This document shows, in pieces, positions 1-10,355 of a DNA stretch of 64,000 nucleotides. The DNA is from Acidianus infernus (lineage in GTDB: Archaea; Thermoproteota; Thermoprotei_A; Sulfolobales; Sulfolobaceae): contig NZ_WFIY01000004.1 of NCBI RefSeq assembly GCF_009729545.1, forward strand, positions 780,001 to 844,000, given 5' to 3'. Each line of letters begins with the position of its first letter. Position 1 is the first letter of the stretch. The notes under the pieces were generated by a model, which had not been told where the DNA came from, did not search any database, and saw only the letters and a program-made list of their open reading frames with translations. Made by a program: the position numbers and the translations under genes.

Positions 1-1906
<1,906 letters not shown>

Positions 1907-1910
1907 AGTT

Positions 1911-2777
1911 ATGCTAATCTCGTTAACGTATTTAAAACTCAAAGAGATGTCTAGAAAACATAATATAGAAAAAGCAAAGAAATTAATAAAAACTGCAAAA
2001 GAAAGAGGAGCAAAGTTAATAATTCTCCCCTCGTTATTTCCAGTCGGTAACACATTTGAAATATATAATAACGAGAAGAAAATGAGGAGTGTAGTAAAGA
2101 ATCTTGCAGAGAAAATACCTGGCAATTCTACTGACATCTTGGTAAAATTGGCCATGGAAGGTGAAATACATTTAATAGCTGGTCCCCTTTTAGAGCAAGC
2201 AGGACCTAAAATATTTTTAACTACACTAGTTATTTCTCCGGATGGAGAAATAATAGGTAAATATAGGAAGATAATGATGTCAGAAAAAGACGTAAAGCTC
2301 GGAATATCTGGAGGTAAAGAACCAATTTATGTAGTTTTAGATAAAAAGTATGGAGTATTATCTGAAGATGACTTATTTTCACCAGAAATTAGCAGAATCT
2401 TAGCATTAGGAGGTTCACAGTTAATAATAGGTACCACTAGGCCAGTTAATAAAAAACAGGACTTGATAAAGTATGTAGCAATAACTAGAAGCGTTGAAAA
2501 TGGAATTTCATACCTAATAAACGGAGAAATTATAGAGAACGAAGATGGAGAAATAGTAGGATATACGCCGACATTTATAGCTACTCCAGACTCTTTAGTT
2601 TATAAGGAAGCGGAAGATGAGGATTCTATAGTCCTCGTAGAAAGTTCTATGATAATACAGAATAAAGAAGGAGTTAATACAAGGTTGAATGGGATAGAGC
2701 CAATAATTTATGGACTTTGCAAGAGTATCAAAAAGACTAAAATGAATGAAAAACCTATTCCTAAGCCTGAGGGTTAA
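1911..2777 (+). CDS. Nitrilase-superfamily fold protein, probably non-catalytic
   Basis: The protein (288 residues from ATG 1911) has the carbon-nitrogen hydrolase layout: an N-terminal LIILPSLFPVGN segment, a central GKYRKIM and a GVLSEDDLFSPE block. In active members these hold the Glu-Lys-Cys triad (LPELF, K, and the Cys of GVLICYD). Here the Glu position is Ser and the Cys position is Glu; only Lys remains. It should therefore be unable to act as an amidase or nitrilase, and may be a binding or scaffold protein. ATG 1911 is preferred over GTG 1902 because GGTGA (1901-1905) sits 5 nt upstream; this GGTGA contains the reverse gyrase stop. It converges with the eS25 gene with a 17 nt overlap. 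Confidence 0.75.
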   Translation: MLISLTYLKLKEMSRKHNIEKAKKLIKTAKERGAKLIILPSLFPVGNTFEIYNNEKKMRSVVKNLAEKIPGNSTDILVKLAMEGEIHLIAGPLLEQAGPKIFLTTLVISPDGEIIGKYRKIMMSEKDVKLGISGGKEPIYVVLDKKYGVLSEDDLFSPEISRILALGGSQLIIGTTRPVNKKQDLIKYVAITRSVENGISYLINGEIIENEDGEIVGYTPTFIATPDSLVYKEAEDEDSIVLVESSMIIQNKEGVNTRLNGIEPIIYGLCKSIKKTKMNEKPIPKPEG

Positions 2778-3090
2778 TATATATTGCAGTTCTTCTATTT
2801 CTAAATGCTTCTTTTATTACTCCTTGAGCATTTAAGTCCTTTAAAATACGTTTTGCGACACTTAGGGTTATGTTAGTTTTTGTTGCTAGTTCGTAAGGTG
2901 TTATCATCTTTTCTCTTTTTATTTCTTCTTGGATTTTCTTAATCATTTCATCAGAAATTTGAATATTCTTTGAGATGACTTCACTACCAGTTTTACTTAT
3001 CTTCTTTTTACCTTTCTGCTGTTGTTCTTCTTGTTGTCTCTTTAATCTTTTTTCAATGTTACTAATAGGCTTTTTCGATACTCCACCCAT
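2761..3090 (-). CDS. rps25e: Ribosomal protein eS25
   Basis: Small-subunit protein of the archaeal and eukaryotic type, 109 residues. A basic, Gln/Lys-rich N-terminal tail (residues 1-35) is followed by a winged-helix domain with the family-like pattern ITPYELATKTNITLSVAKRI and ending RRTAIYINP. Length and domain order fit S25e. The ATG at 3090 faces the divergent TrmB-type regulator start 47 bp away, so the promoters overlap in that gap. Its 3' end overlaps the nitrilase-like gene. Confidence 0.88.
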   Translation of the reverse strand: MGGVSKKPISNIEKRLKRQQEEQQQKGKKKISKTGSEVISKNIQISDEMIKKIQEEIKREKMITPYELATKTNITLSVAKRILKDLNAQGVIKEAFRNRRTAIYINPQA

Positions 3091-3137
3091 TTAGCACACC
3101 TATTAATCTTTAATGCAAATAGGCTTATAATAATTTA

Positions 3138-3866
3138 ATGGATAGTAATCCGTTAGAAGATACGTTAGCAAGAGTTTCTAGGTTTGCTTCAATTTTAGGA
3201 ATATCTAGAGCTGAATTACGAATATATTCTACATTGTTATTAGAAGGTCAGATGACTGCAAGGCAGTTAGCAGAGCGACTAGGAATATCTTATACAAAAA
3301 TTTACTCTTTACTAACAAAACTGGAAGAAAGAGGATGGATTAAAAGATTAGGAAAAAAACCAGCTGTTTATGAGGCTATACCTCTAAGAGATCTATGGGC
3401 TAGTATTAAGAAAATGATTGAGATTAAAGTAGATGAATTCGAAAAGGAATTCATAGAACCATTATCCTCATTATTATCACCTTCGTCCACTTACAGTATA
3501 ACTATGATACCTTCAGACAAGATTAAATCTACATTTTATGAAATACTCGATGAAGGCAATAAGGTTTCAATTGCAATATCTTATCCAGAATTATTAAGTG
3601 AAGATATAATACAAGCTATAAAGGCGAAAAGTTATACTTCTCCAGATCTTAGAGTAATAATTCAGAGTGATATAAATATTCCTGAAATTTCTGGACTGCA
3701 AATACGTAAATTGAGCAACATGTTTGGTAGTGGTTTAATAACTTCAACAGCCGTCTTGTTAATAATTAAAAATGCAGATAAGCTTTCTGGTTTATTCTCA
3801 AATCATAAGTATATCGTAGACATCGCTACCGTTTATTTTAACCATTTATGGACTCAAGCAAAATAA
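3138..3866 (+). CDS. TrmB-type transcriptional regulator
   Basis: 242-residue protein with an N-terminal winged helix-turn-helix (about residues 18-75; ARQLAERLGISYTKIYSLLT is the recognition region) followed by a short helix and a C-terminal effector-like domain. This matches the TrmB family of archaeal regulators, many of which sense sugars, although the C-terminal domain here is shorter than in sugar-binding TrmB. The ligand is unknown. A small ribbon-helix-helix gene follows 63 bp downstream on the same strand, so two DNA-binding proteins may be co-expressed. Confidence 0.75.
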   Translation: MDSNPLEDTLARVSRFASILGISRAELRIYSTLLLEGQMTARQLAERLGISYTKIYSLLTKLEERGWIKRLGKKPAVYEAIPLRDLWASIKKMIEIKVDEFEKEFIEPLSSLLSPSSTYSITMIPSDKIKSTFYEILDEGNKVSIAISYPELLSEDIIQAIKAKSYTSPDLRVIIQSDINIPEISGLQIRKLSNMFGSGLITSTAVLLIIKNADKLSGLFSNHKYIVDIATVYFNHLWTQAK

Positions 3867-3929
3867 GAAAAAATTACGTTGCAATAATTCTTAAAAGCAG
3901 TTTTCAACTTAGGTGAATAATCGATCTTT

Positions 3930-4076
3930 ATGAAAATAATAACCGTTAAACTACCGGAACAATTCTTAGAAGCTATAGATGAATTAGTAAACACGGGTAG
4001 ATACGAATCAAGAAGTGAAGTAATTAGAGCAGCCATAGGTGATTTTATTAGAAAGGAATTATGGATAAAAGAGTGA
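3930..4076 (+). CDS. Small ribbon-helix-helix (CopG-type) DNA-binding protein
   Basis: A 48-residue protein. It begins with a beta strand MKIITVKLPEQFLEAI and continues as two helices with ELVNTGRYESRSEVIRAA, the typical RHH pattern (strand, helix, NTG-x-YxSRSE turn, second helix). RHH proteins bind DNA as dimers through the paired N-terminal strands. It follows the TrmB-type regulator. Sulfolobales have comparably small RHH factors, including the cell-cycle regulator aCcr1, but orthology cannot be judged here. A candidate box C motif begins directly after its stop codon. Confidence 0.85.
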   Translation: MKIITVKLPEQFLEAIDELVNTGRYESRSEVIRAAIGDFIRKELWIKE

Positions 4077-4126
4077 ATGATGAGGGCTGGTATTAACGAC
4101 ATAATGAGTTAAGACACCAATGCTGA
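4077..4126 (+). ncRNA. Candidate C/D box sRNA
   Basis: In the 134 bp gap between the RHH gene and trmI there is a perfect box C (ATGATGA, 4077-4083) and a box D (CTGA, 4123-4126) about 40 nt apart, near the size of Sulfolobales C/D guide RNAs. A degenerate C' (TAATGAG, about 4102-4108) lies between. I see no good terminal stem and could not identify the rRNA or tRNA target, so this is tentative. Confidence 0.3.
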
Positions 4127-4210
4127 AAGTTAAAATTTAAATGGCTTTTTGAATTTTGTTCATTTATATTTAGTGCAACTATCCTTTAGAAGATAAACAT
4201 TTTTAATATA

Positions 4211-5002
4211 ATGAGATTTATACATGTGCCAATTCAAGAAGGCGATCCAGTTACAATTTGGATTGATAATAAGAGAGCTTTTCTAATTAAGGTAAAAAAA
4301 GGCAAAAGACTTGATACTGACAAAGGTTACATACTTCATGATCAGCTAATAGGAAAAGAATATGGTGAAATTATAAAAATATCAAAAGGTGAGGCATATT
4401 TACTAAAGCCTACACCTATGGATATATATACTACTTTACCTAGACCATCACAAGTTGTTTATCCTAAGGACGCTTCGTATATAATTTATGCCTCTGGAAT
4501 ACAGCCTGGAGATACTGTAGTAGAAGCAGGGACTGGATCTGGGTTTTTAACAATAACTTTAGCTTATTTTTTAGGTCCTAACGGCAAAGTCATAAGCTAT
4601 GATGTGAGAGAAGATATGCAAAATAAAGCTAAACAAAATGCATTAATGTTAAATCTTTTAGATCGAATAGAATTCAAAATTAAGGATATAAGACAAGGAA
4701 TAGATGAAAAAGAAGTTTCTGCTGTAATTTTAGATATGCCCGATCCTTGGAACGTTGTATCAAAGGCTTATGAAGCACTAAAACCGTCAGGCTCGCTTAT
4801 AGTATTCGTTCCTACAGTAAATCAAATAGAGAAAACTGTATTACAAATGAGAAATGAGGGATTTATAGACATTCATGCCGAGGAACTAATACTCAGAGAA
4901 TACCAAGTAAAGGAAAATGCTGTTAGACCAAAGAACATTGGGGTAATGCATACTGGATACCTAATTAGAGGCAGGAAATATATAAAAGGAACTTCTCTAT
5001 AA
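4211..5002 (+). CDS. trmI: tRNA (adenine-N1)-methyltransferase TrmI
   Basis: SAM-dependent enzyme that methylates A58 (and A57 in archaea) in the T loop of tRNA, a thermostability modification. The 263-residue protein has the small N-terminal beta domain of the family, the linker PTPMDIYTTLPRPSQVVYPK (about residues 75-94), a Rossmann fold with VVEAGTGSGFLT for SAM binding, and the catalytic-region motif LDMPDPW. Length matches archaeal TrmI. The next gene, an ATP synthase stalk subunit, starts 10 nt later, so they may be co-transcribed. Confidence 0.92.
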   Translation: MRFIHVPIQEGDPVTIWIDNKRAFLIKVKKGKRLDTDKGYILHDQLIGKEYGEIIKISKGEAYLLKPTPMDIYTTLPRPSQVVYPKDASYIIYASGIQPGDTVVEAGTGSGFLTITLAYFLGPNGKVISYDVREDMQNKAKQNALMLNLLDRIEFKIKDIRQGIDEKEVSAVILDMPDPWNVVSKAYEALKPSGSLIVFVPTVNQIEKTVLQMRNEGFIDIHAEELILREYQVKENAVRPKNIGVMHTGYLIRGRKYIKGTSL

Positions 5003-5012
5003 TTATAATCAA

Positions 5013-5345
5013 ATGAGCGATTCTAACTTTTCAATTTATCCGAAGATTATAGTCGAATTTGAAAACGATTTAGATAAAATTAGAGCTAGTACCTCTGATG
5101 ATGCAAAAAAACTAATAGATTTAGCTTATAGTCTAAGCCTAGAAATGGATAAAGAAGTAAAGAAAATCTTTGATGACATTTCTTCAAATATTTCTAAAGA
5201 AACTCAAGAAGAAATAGATAGGTTAAGAAAGAAGTATGCTGATGAAAGGGAAAAGAAAATAAGTGAAATAAAAGAAAAGGCTAACAAAAACTTGGAAAAA
5301 GCTGTGTCAGAAGTTTTAAATGCAATTAAAGGTGCATATAAGTGA
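5013..5345 (+). CDS. A-type ATP synthase peripheral-stalk coiled-coil subunit (H/G-like)
   Basis: A 110-residue, highly charged, largely helical protein with long heptad-like stretches (EEIDRLRKKYADEREKKISE), typical of the small peripheral-stalk subunit of A/V-type ATP synthases. Sequence alone would not prove this, but the very next gene, overlapping by 4 nt (GTGA), encodes subunit C/d of the same complex. The main ATPase operon is not in this window. It could also be a shortened subunit E-like stalk protein. Confidence 0.6.
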   Translation: MSDSNFSIYPKIIVEFENDLDKIRASTSDDAKKLIDLAYSLSLEMDKEVKKIFDDISSNISKETQEEIDRLRKKYADEREKKISEIKEKANKNLEKAVSEVLNAIKGAYK

Positions 5346-6307
5346 GTTCTCCTTCTTTAGCATATATTTCCTCGATTTCTAGATTATTTAAATCGACAAC
5401 ATTAACTAAAGGTCTTGTAACAGAGCTATTAGCTGAGAATGATTGGAAAAATGTATTAAGTATATTAAAAGAACGAAACTTTATAGAAGATATTCCAGCA
5501 ACATTTGATGATGCTGAGATAGAAATAAAAAGAAGAGCAATTGACCAAATTTATAAAATATTAAATTTTTCATCTTCAGTTAAGTCTGCTCACGACATTG
5601 TAGATTTATATTATTATTATTTAACTTTAGACGAATTTAAATCAATAATTGCTGGAATATATAATAAATCAAGACCATCAAAAATTGTATTTCTATCGAA
5701 AATATATGAATCTAATCCAACAACTATAGAAGAACTAAGGAGTATTATAAGAGGAACAATATATTCTAATGCGTTAGAGTATGCACTATCAAAAAATCCA
5801 AAGAATTTATCTCAGTTAGAGTCTCTTCTTGACTTTTACTTTATCGATAGACTATCGTCAATAATTGAGACCTTCAAAGGTGACTGGAAAGCTGCTGCAG
5901 AAGCAATAATATGTGGATACAAAGATTATTACTCAGCCAGCTTAGCGATAAGGCAGAAGATAGTAATACCACTAACATGTAAGATATTGCCAGATATTAT
6001 AAGGGATTTGCAATCTTCAAAAATGGAAGAAGTAGCCAATATATTAAGAAGAACACAATACTCTAGGAATATCGAATTAGGTGATGCATATTCCGCATTA
6101 TATTCATTGTATAGATTAGCTAGAATAGAAGCTAGAAAAGCTTCAATATATGCATTTATGGGTTCTCCATTTACTCCTGTTACTGCTTTGGCTATAAGCG
6201 AACTAATAAAATTGGACATGGAAGATCTAATAATAATAATAAATGGATTAAAAATAAAAATGAATAAAGAAGCTATAAAATCAAGACTTTCATTAGAAAT
6301 TATTTAA
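5342..6307 (+). CDS. atpC: A-type ATP synthase subunit C (V-ATPase d/AC39 family)
   Basis: All-helical 321-residue protein of the AC39 family that sits between the membrane rotor ring and the central stalk of the archaeal ATP synthase. Family features are repeated helical segments with YYYLTLDEFKSIIAGIY, IDFYFIDRL-like (LLDFYFIDRLSSII) and a conserved C-terminal RLARIEARKASIYAFMG region. GTG 5342 is preceded by GGTG (5331-5334) and overlaps the previous stop as GTGA, pointing to translational coupling. It converges with a small unknown gene with a 15 nt overlap. Confidence 0.82.
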   Translation: MSSPSLAYISSISRLFKSTTLTKGLVTELLAENDWKNVLSILKERNFIEDIPATFDDAEIEIKRRAIDQIYKILNFSSSVKSAHDIVDLYYYYLTLDEFKSIIAGIYNKSRPSKIVFLSKIYESNPTTIEELRSIIRGTIYSNALEYALSKNPKNLSQLESLLDFYFIDRLSSIIETFKGDWKAAAEAIICGYKDYYSASLAIRQKIVIPLTCKILPDIIRDLQSSKMEEVANILRRTQYSRNIELGDAYSALYSLYRLARIEARKASIYAFMGSPFTPVTALAISELIKLDMEDLIIIINGLKIKMNKEAIKSRLSLEII

Positions 6308-6616
6308 AAATTTCTCGTCAACAATGTAACTTTTTTCATCTTTTATTATAGTAAATTCTGGAAACTTGGGGGGATCTGGCAAATTAGCTAGGGGTTTCTC
6401 TTTTCCAAGATATATCCATTTTATCTTCCCATTATATTTTTCCAGTTTATACCAATATTTTCCTATGTAAATATATTTCTTACCATTTTTATATACTACA
6501 TGATAAGGTTTCAAATACACTTCACTTCCACTAATTTTAGAGTTATATTCATATACTTGCTCTTTTAATTTGCTAAATATTTTATCGAACTCTTTTTCTT
6601 CTAGTCTAACAAGCAT
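6293..6616 (-). CDS. Conserved-looking hypothetical protein
   Basis: 107 residues from ATG 6616. A longer frame extends to 6697 but would run through the promoter and start of the divergent aldo-keto reductase, and its extra residues look non-coding. The C-terminal half has the pattern YKNGKKYIYIGKYWYKLEK then KIKWIYLGKEKP, a beta-rich motif often seen in small archaeal DNA- or RNA-associated proteins, but no family can be named. Its 3' end overlaps the ATPase subunit C gene. Confidence 0.5.
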   Translation of the reverse strand: MLVRLEEKEFDKIFSKLKEQVYEYNSKISGSEVYLKPYHVVYKNGKKYIYIGKYWYKLEKYNGKIKWIYLGKEKPLANLPDPPKFPEFTIIKDEKSYIVDEKFLNNF

Positions 6617-6673
6617 GTATCGATGTTTACCTTTATTTTTAAGAATGTTTAAAATTATTAGTAGTGGTATAAC

Positions 6674-7648
6674 GTGAGAGAAAGAGACTTTGGTCATACC
6701 GGAATAAGAGTCTCAGAAATTGGAGTAGGATTATGGAGTCTTGCTACTGACTGGTGGGCTCCAAATGTAAATGCTGAAGAGATTTTGAAAAAAGCTTATG
6801 AACTAGGTATAACTTTTTACGATACTGGAGATATTTACGGTGAAGGAAAAGCTGAAGAATTGCTTGCTAAAGTATTAGGAAATAAAAGAGACAATATAGT
6901 TATTTTAACTAAGATAGGTTACGATTTTTATAACAAAAAGGGGAGAAAGATAGAACAGAATTTTAATATAGATTATTTAGAATTTGCAATAAAGGAATCA
7001 CTAAAAAGATTAAATACAGATTATGTTGACATTCTTATGTTGCATAATCCAAAAATGAACGTAATTAGGAATAAGGAAATCTTTGATTTTATGCAAGGAC
7101 TCAAAAAAGACGGCATAGTTAGAGCAATAGGAGTTGCACTAGGTCCTACACTTGGCTGGGGAGAAGAAGGATTGGAAGCAATAAAAATGGGGTATGAAGG
7201 TTTAGAGCATATTTATAATATGATTGAACAATATCCAGGTAAAGAGTTTCTTAAATACAGAGTAGGAAATGTAGTAAGAGTTCCTCACGCATCTGATGCT
7301 TTAATTGAAGATAAATGGCCAATAGGCGAGAATAAAAATCTTCATAGAAGTCTAAAAAACATTAAATGGATTGAAGAAGCAGTAAATAACAGCAAAGGAA
7401 TGTTAGAATTTGCGAAATCAAAAGGCATGAAGTTATCTCAATTAGCTATAAAATTCGTATTAGCTAATCCTAATGCTTCTACAGTGGTTCCTAATATTAC
7501 TTCAGTTAAAGAATTGGAGGAATTTGTAAAGACAGAAGAATTAGAAGATCTAACAGAAGAGGATATAGCATTCATCTCTTCTTATTATGAGAAATATTAT
7601 AAGAAACTTAATGATGAAAGCATTGAAGAGACTAAAATCTATAAATGA
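6674..7648 (+). CDS. Aldo/keto reductase
   Basis: NADPH-dependent oxidoreductase of the AKR superfamily (TIM barrel), 324 residues. The catalytic tetrad is visible: Asp and Tyr in FYDTGDIYGEGKAE, Lys in VILTKIGYDF and His in ILMLHNP. The C-terminal cofactor-binding region STVVPNITSVKELEEF is present. The substrate cannot be inferred. The start is GTG 6674. It converges with rdgB with a 10 nt overlap. Confidence 0.88.
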   Translation: MRERDFGHTGIRVSEIGVGLWSLATDWWAPNVNAEEILKKAYELGITFYDTGDIYGEGKAEELLAKVLGNKRDNIVILTKIGYDFYNKKGRKIEQNFNIDYLEFAIKESLKRLNTDYVDILMLHNPKMNVIRNKEIFDFMQGLKKDGIVRAIGVALGPTLGWGEEGLEAIKMGYEGLEHIYNMIEQYPGKEFLKYRVGNVVRVPHASDALIEDKWPIGENKNLHRSLKNIKWIEEAVNNSKGMLEFAKSKGMKLSQLAIKFVLANPNASTVVPNITSVKELEEFVKTEELEDLTEEDIAFISSYYEKYYKKLNDESIEETKIYK

Positions 7649-8202
7649 ATGTAATAATCAAGAAATTTTTTAAAAGCCTTACTTCTGTGTGAGTATTTAT
7701 TTTTCTCTTCTATCTCCATCTCTGCAAAAGTTTTCTCGGATCCTTCTGGTATAAAAATAGGGTCAAATCCAAAACCTTTATTTCCTCTAGCCTCTTCTGC
7801 TATTTTACCGTAAACTTCTCCAGTGAATATTCTAATTTCATTCTCATTCACATAGGCTAATGCAGTTTTAAAATACGCATTCCTGTTTTTTTCGCCTTTC
7901 ATAAGTTTTAGAATGCCATTAATATCTAACGTTTTTTTCACAAACTTGGTATAAGGTCCTGGAAACCCGTTTAACGCTTCTATAAAGAGGCCACTATCTT
8001 CCAAGATTATAGGTTCGTTTAGTATTGAATAAAAAACTGAAGCTGCATGCCTAACCACATCTTCTAACCTATCTGCCTGGATTTCAAATTTAGGCAAATT
8101 TATCATTGATAGTTTAATACCGTACTGTAATGCTATTTGATTCATCTCTTCAAATTTTCTCTTATTACCTGTTACTACTTTTACTTCTTCTTTCTTCAAC
8201 AT
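7639..8202 (-). CDS. rdgB: XTP/dITP pyrophosphatase (Ham1/RdgB family)
   Basis: House-cleaning enzyme that hydrolyses deaminated purine nucleotides (ITP, dITP, XTP) to monophosphates. Family motifs: VVTGNKRKFEE at the N-terminus (nucleotide binding), ILEDSGLFIEALNGFPGPYT (metal and substrate), and GKIAEEARGNKGFGFDPIFIP in the C-terminal half. Length (187) is normal. The ATG at 8202 lies 38 nt inside the upstream bud32 gene, so the two are tightly coupled; this order after kae1-bud32 is common in archaea. Confidence 0.93.
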   Translation of the reverse strand: MLKKEEVKVVTGNKRKFEEMNQIALQYGIKLSMINLPKFEIQADRLEDVVRHAASVFYSILNEPIILEDSGLFIEALNGFPGPYTKFVKKTLDINGILKLMKGEKNRNAYFKTALAYVNENEIRIFTGEVYGKIAEEARGNKGFGFDPIFIPEGSEKTFAEMEIEEKNKYSHRSKAFKKFLDYYIHL

Positions 8203-8806
8203 ATCTACCCCTCATTCTAATATCTTTCAAAGTCTCCATAACTTTTTCATATAACTTAAACTTCGAATATGTTAATTTAAATCCTTCAAAAACTTCATCT
8301 TTTTTATCGGGATGAACGCTCTCTAAAGACCTTAAAAACACGTGAACATCTGTGGCAAAATCTTCAACATCGTTACTTCTTTTTGATAGTCCGAAATCTA
8401 TTAAGAATAATTGGTTCCCTTTTAAAATAAGATTGTTAGTTGTTAAGTCTCCATGAGCTATTTGAGAACTGTGTAATCTTAATGCTATTTCTCCTATCAT
8501 TTCGCCTATCTTCTTTGGGTCGTAAAGGTTTTTCCATAATACTTCCTTTACTGTTATTCCTTCTATAAATTCCATTATTATTGAGAAATTATCCTTATCT
8601 ATATAGAGTATAGCAGGAACATTTATACCCGATTTTAATGCATTATACATGAGCTTTGCTTCCATAATAGTTCTTTCCAAATTTATTTTCCTGTCTAACT
8701 TGGGATCCCTATATGCTTTAGATATTCGTTTCTTAACTATTGCATGAATTCCTAAGAAATACGTTTCGTAAATTTGTGATTCTGCACCTCTTTTAAGTAG
8801 TTTCAA
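8165..8806 (-). CDS. bud32: KEOPS complex kinase Bud32 (PRPK)
   Basis: Small RIO-like kinase/ATPase subunit of KEOPS, which with Kae1 makes the universal t6A37 modification of ANN-decoding tRNAs. Minimal kinase features: LKRGAESQIYETYF (glycine-rich loop), lysine in HAIVKKRISKAYRDPKLD, the catalytic HGDLTTNNLIL and metal-binding IDFGLS. TTG 8806 is preferred over GTG 8842 because it gives the family-typical start MKLLKRGAES and a TTGA overlap with the kae1 stop; the longer version would add 12 residues read out of frame from kae1. A GGAGG lies just upstream, although close. Confidence 0.9.
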   Translation of the reverse strand: MKLLKRGAESQIYETYFLGIHAIVKKRISKAYRDPKLDRKINLERTIMEAKLMYNALKSGINVPAILYIDKDNFSIIMEFIEGITVKEVLWKNLYDPKKIGEMIGEIALRLHSSQIAHGDLTTNNLILKGNQLFLIDFGLSKRSNDVEDFATDVHVFLRSLESVHPDKKDEVFEGFKLTYSKFKLYEKVMETLKDIRMRGRYVEERRSKSSNR

Positions 8807-9798
8807 TTCCTCCAAGGAATATCTACCTCGTCTATTCTCCACCTGGGTTTTACGACCGACTCTTCTATAGGTATAGTGACTCCACTCTTTAAGGCTAAAA
8901 GTCCAGCATAAGCTATCATAGCGCCATTATCACCAGAAAATTGTGAGGGTACTATTTTAATTTCAACATTCCAATCTTTTGCTAGTAAATTCAATTTGCT
9001 ACGTAAACTAACGCTTGCTGCGACCCCTCCTACTACCATGATTTCCTTTTTTTCTGTTAGTGCTAATGCTCTTTCAGTAGCTTCTAAAAGCATATCAAAT
9101 GCGTTTTCTCTAATACTATAACAAATATCTGGAATTGGATATTTTTTTGCAGCTCTCAGAGCAGCAGTTAGCAGTCCAGAGAATGACATATCTTGTCCTT
9201 TAACAACATATGGTAAATCTATTAAATCTCTAGCATTTTCAGCACAAATATCTATAACATGCTTTCCATTAACAACATACGGTGGTGCTAGATTTACTTC
9301 TCTGACAAAAACGTCCATCATATTTCCTAAAGCTATATCTAAGGTCTCACCAAAGATTCTAAACTTCCCTTCATAAAAAGTTGTTATTATTGTATTCCCT
9401 CCAGATAAGTATAAAATAAGCGGATCCTTGGCACCCGTGGTTAAATATCCTATTTCTATATGTCCAATTCCATGATTAACTGGTATCAGCTTCTTATTAT
9501 ATTTTAATGCTAACGCCCTAGCTACTACTGCACCGACTCTAAGAGCAGGTCCCATTCCTGGTCCTAATGCTACTGCTATTCCGTCAATATCTTCTATAGT
9601 AGTTTTTGCTTCCTCAAGTGCCTTTGCTAGTATATCTGGGGCAACGGTTGCATGATGCCTCGCTAGATCTCCAGGCTTCATTCCACCAGATTTAGGTATA
9701 TAAGTATCTCTAATATTAGCTAAAATAAAAGGAGGTTTATCTTCTGCTATTCCAACTCCAAAAGTATGTGCTGTTGATTCAATACCAAGAACTTTCAT
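8803..9798 (-). CDS. kae1: KEOPS tRNA threonylcarbamoyltransferase Kae1
   Basis: Catalytic subunit (Kae1/Qri7/TsaD, ASKHA fold) that transfers threonylcarbamoyl to A37 of tRNA. Visible are LGIESTAHTFGVGI (phosphate loop), the metal-binding histidines in VNHGIGHIEIGYL, the second nucleotide motif LYLSGGNT, and the C-terminal MVVGGVAASVSLR. The archaeal length of about 330 residues is kept. It starts 3 nt after eS31 and overlaps bud32 by 4 nt; in some archaea the two are fused, and this arrangement is one step short of that. Confidence 0.96.
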   Translation of the reverse strand: MKVLGIESTAHTFGVGIAEDKPPFILANIRDTYIPKSGGMKPGDLARHHATVAPDILAKALEEAKTTIEDIDGIAVALGPGMGPALRVGAVVARALALKYNKKLIPVNHGIGHIEIGYLTTGAKDPLILYLSGGNTIITTFYEGKFRIFGETLDIALGNMMDVFVREVNLAPPYVVNGKHVIDICAENARDLIDLPYVVKGQDMSFSGLLTAALRAAKKYPIPDICYSIRENAFDMLLEATERALALTEKKEIMVVGGVAASVSLRSKLNLLAKDWNVEIKIVPSQFSGDNGAMIAYAGLLALKSGVTIPIEESVVKPRWRIDEVDIPWRN

Positions 9799-9801
9799 TT
9801 C

Positions 9802-9996
9802 TTATTTTTTCCCCGAGGAAACAAATTCTGTATATCCGCATTTACCGCAAGCCCATCTCTCAACTGGTTTTAAATGGTGAGCCATTACACTACCGCATCT
9901 AGGGCACTTTTTGTTCTTTAATTTTACTTTTCCATCAGATATTTCGTAATAAAGTCTTACTGAAGCCTTAACTTCACTTGCTTCCTTTTTCGCCAC
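9802..9996 (-). CDS. rps27ae: Ribosomal protein eS31 (S27ae)
   Basis: Small zinc-ribbon protein of the 30S subunit, the archaeal counterpart of the protein fused to ubiquitin in eukaryotes. Two Cys pairs, CPRCG and CGKCG, form the zinc ribbon. GTG 9996 is chosen over GTG 10005 because GGTGA (10004-10008) sits 5 nt upstream of it, the spacing seen elsewhere in this window; the protein is then 64 residues. It overlaps the upstream eS24 gene by 23 nt. Confidence 0.9.
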   Translation of the reverse strand: MAKKEASEVKASVRLYYEISDGKVKLKNKKCPRCGSVMAHHLKPVERWACGKCGYTEFVSSGKK

Positions 9997-10330
9997 CTTG
10001 TTCACCTTCCTTCTTTGTGCTTGTACCTCTTGTTAATAAATGTTTAGGCTCGTATTTTTCTAAAGTTTCTTTATTAGTATAAACATGAACTCTTGCAGTG
10101 CTTATCCCAGCACCATAGCTAGTAAATATTTTTCTGACTACAATAAGATCTTCTTTAGTGTTAAGCAATTCACTTACTGCCTTTTTAATCTCGTTTCTTG
10201 ACGGCGTTCCAGTACCTATATGATATAATTTTAGTGATAATTCTCTTCTTCCTATTACCTTGTTATCAAAATCTTTTTCTATTACACCTTGAATCTTATC
10301 CGAGATTTTAATTTGCTGAGCTTGACTCAT
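9974..10330 (-). CDS. rps24e: Ribosomal protein eS24
   Basis: 118-residue 30S protein. Core family pattern is present: VIEKDFDNKVIGRRELSLKL, then GTPSRNEIKKAVSELL and VVRKIFTSYGAGISTARVHV, with a charged low-complexity C-terminal tail. It is followed by eS31, as in many archaea, and both are upstream of kae1-bud32, linking ribosome and tRNA-modification genes in one reverse-strand cluster. Confidence 0.94.
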   Translation of the reverse strand: MSQAQQIKISDKIQGVIEKDFDNKVIGRRELSLKLYHIGTGTPSRNEIKKAVSELLNTKEDLIVVRKIFTSYGAGISTARVHVYTNKETLEKYEPKHLLTRGTSTKKEGEQGGEKGSK

Positions 10331-10355
10331 CGAGTTACAATATAAAAAATAAGAT

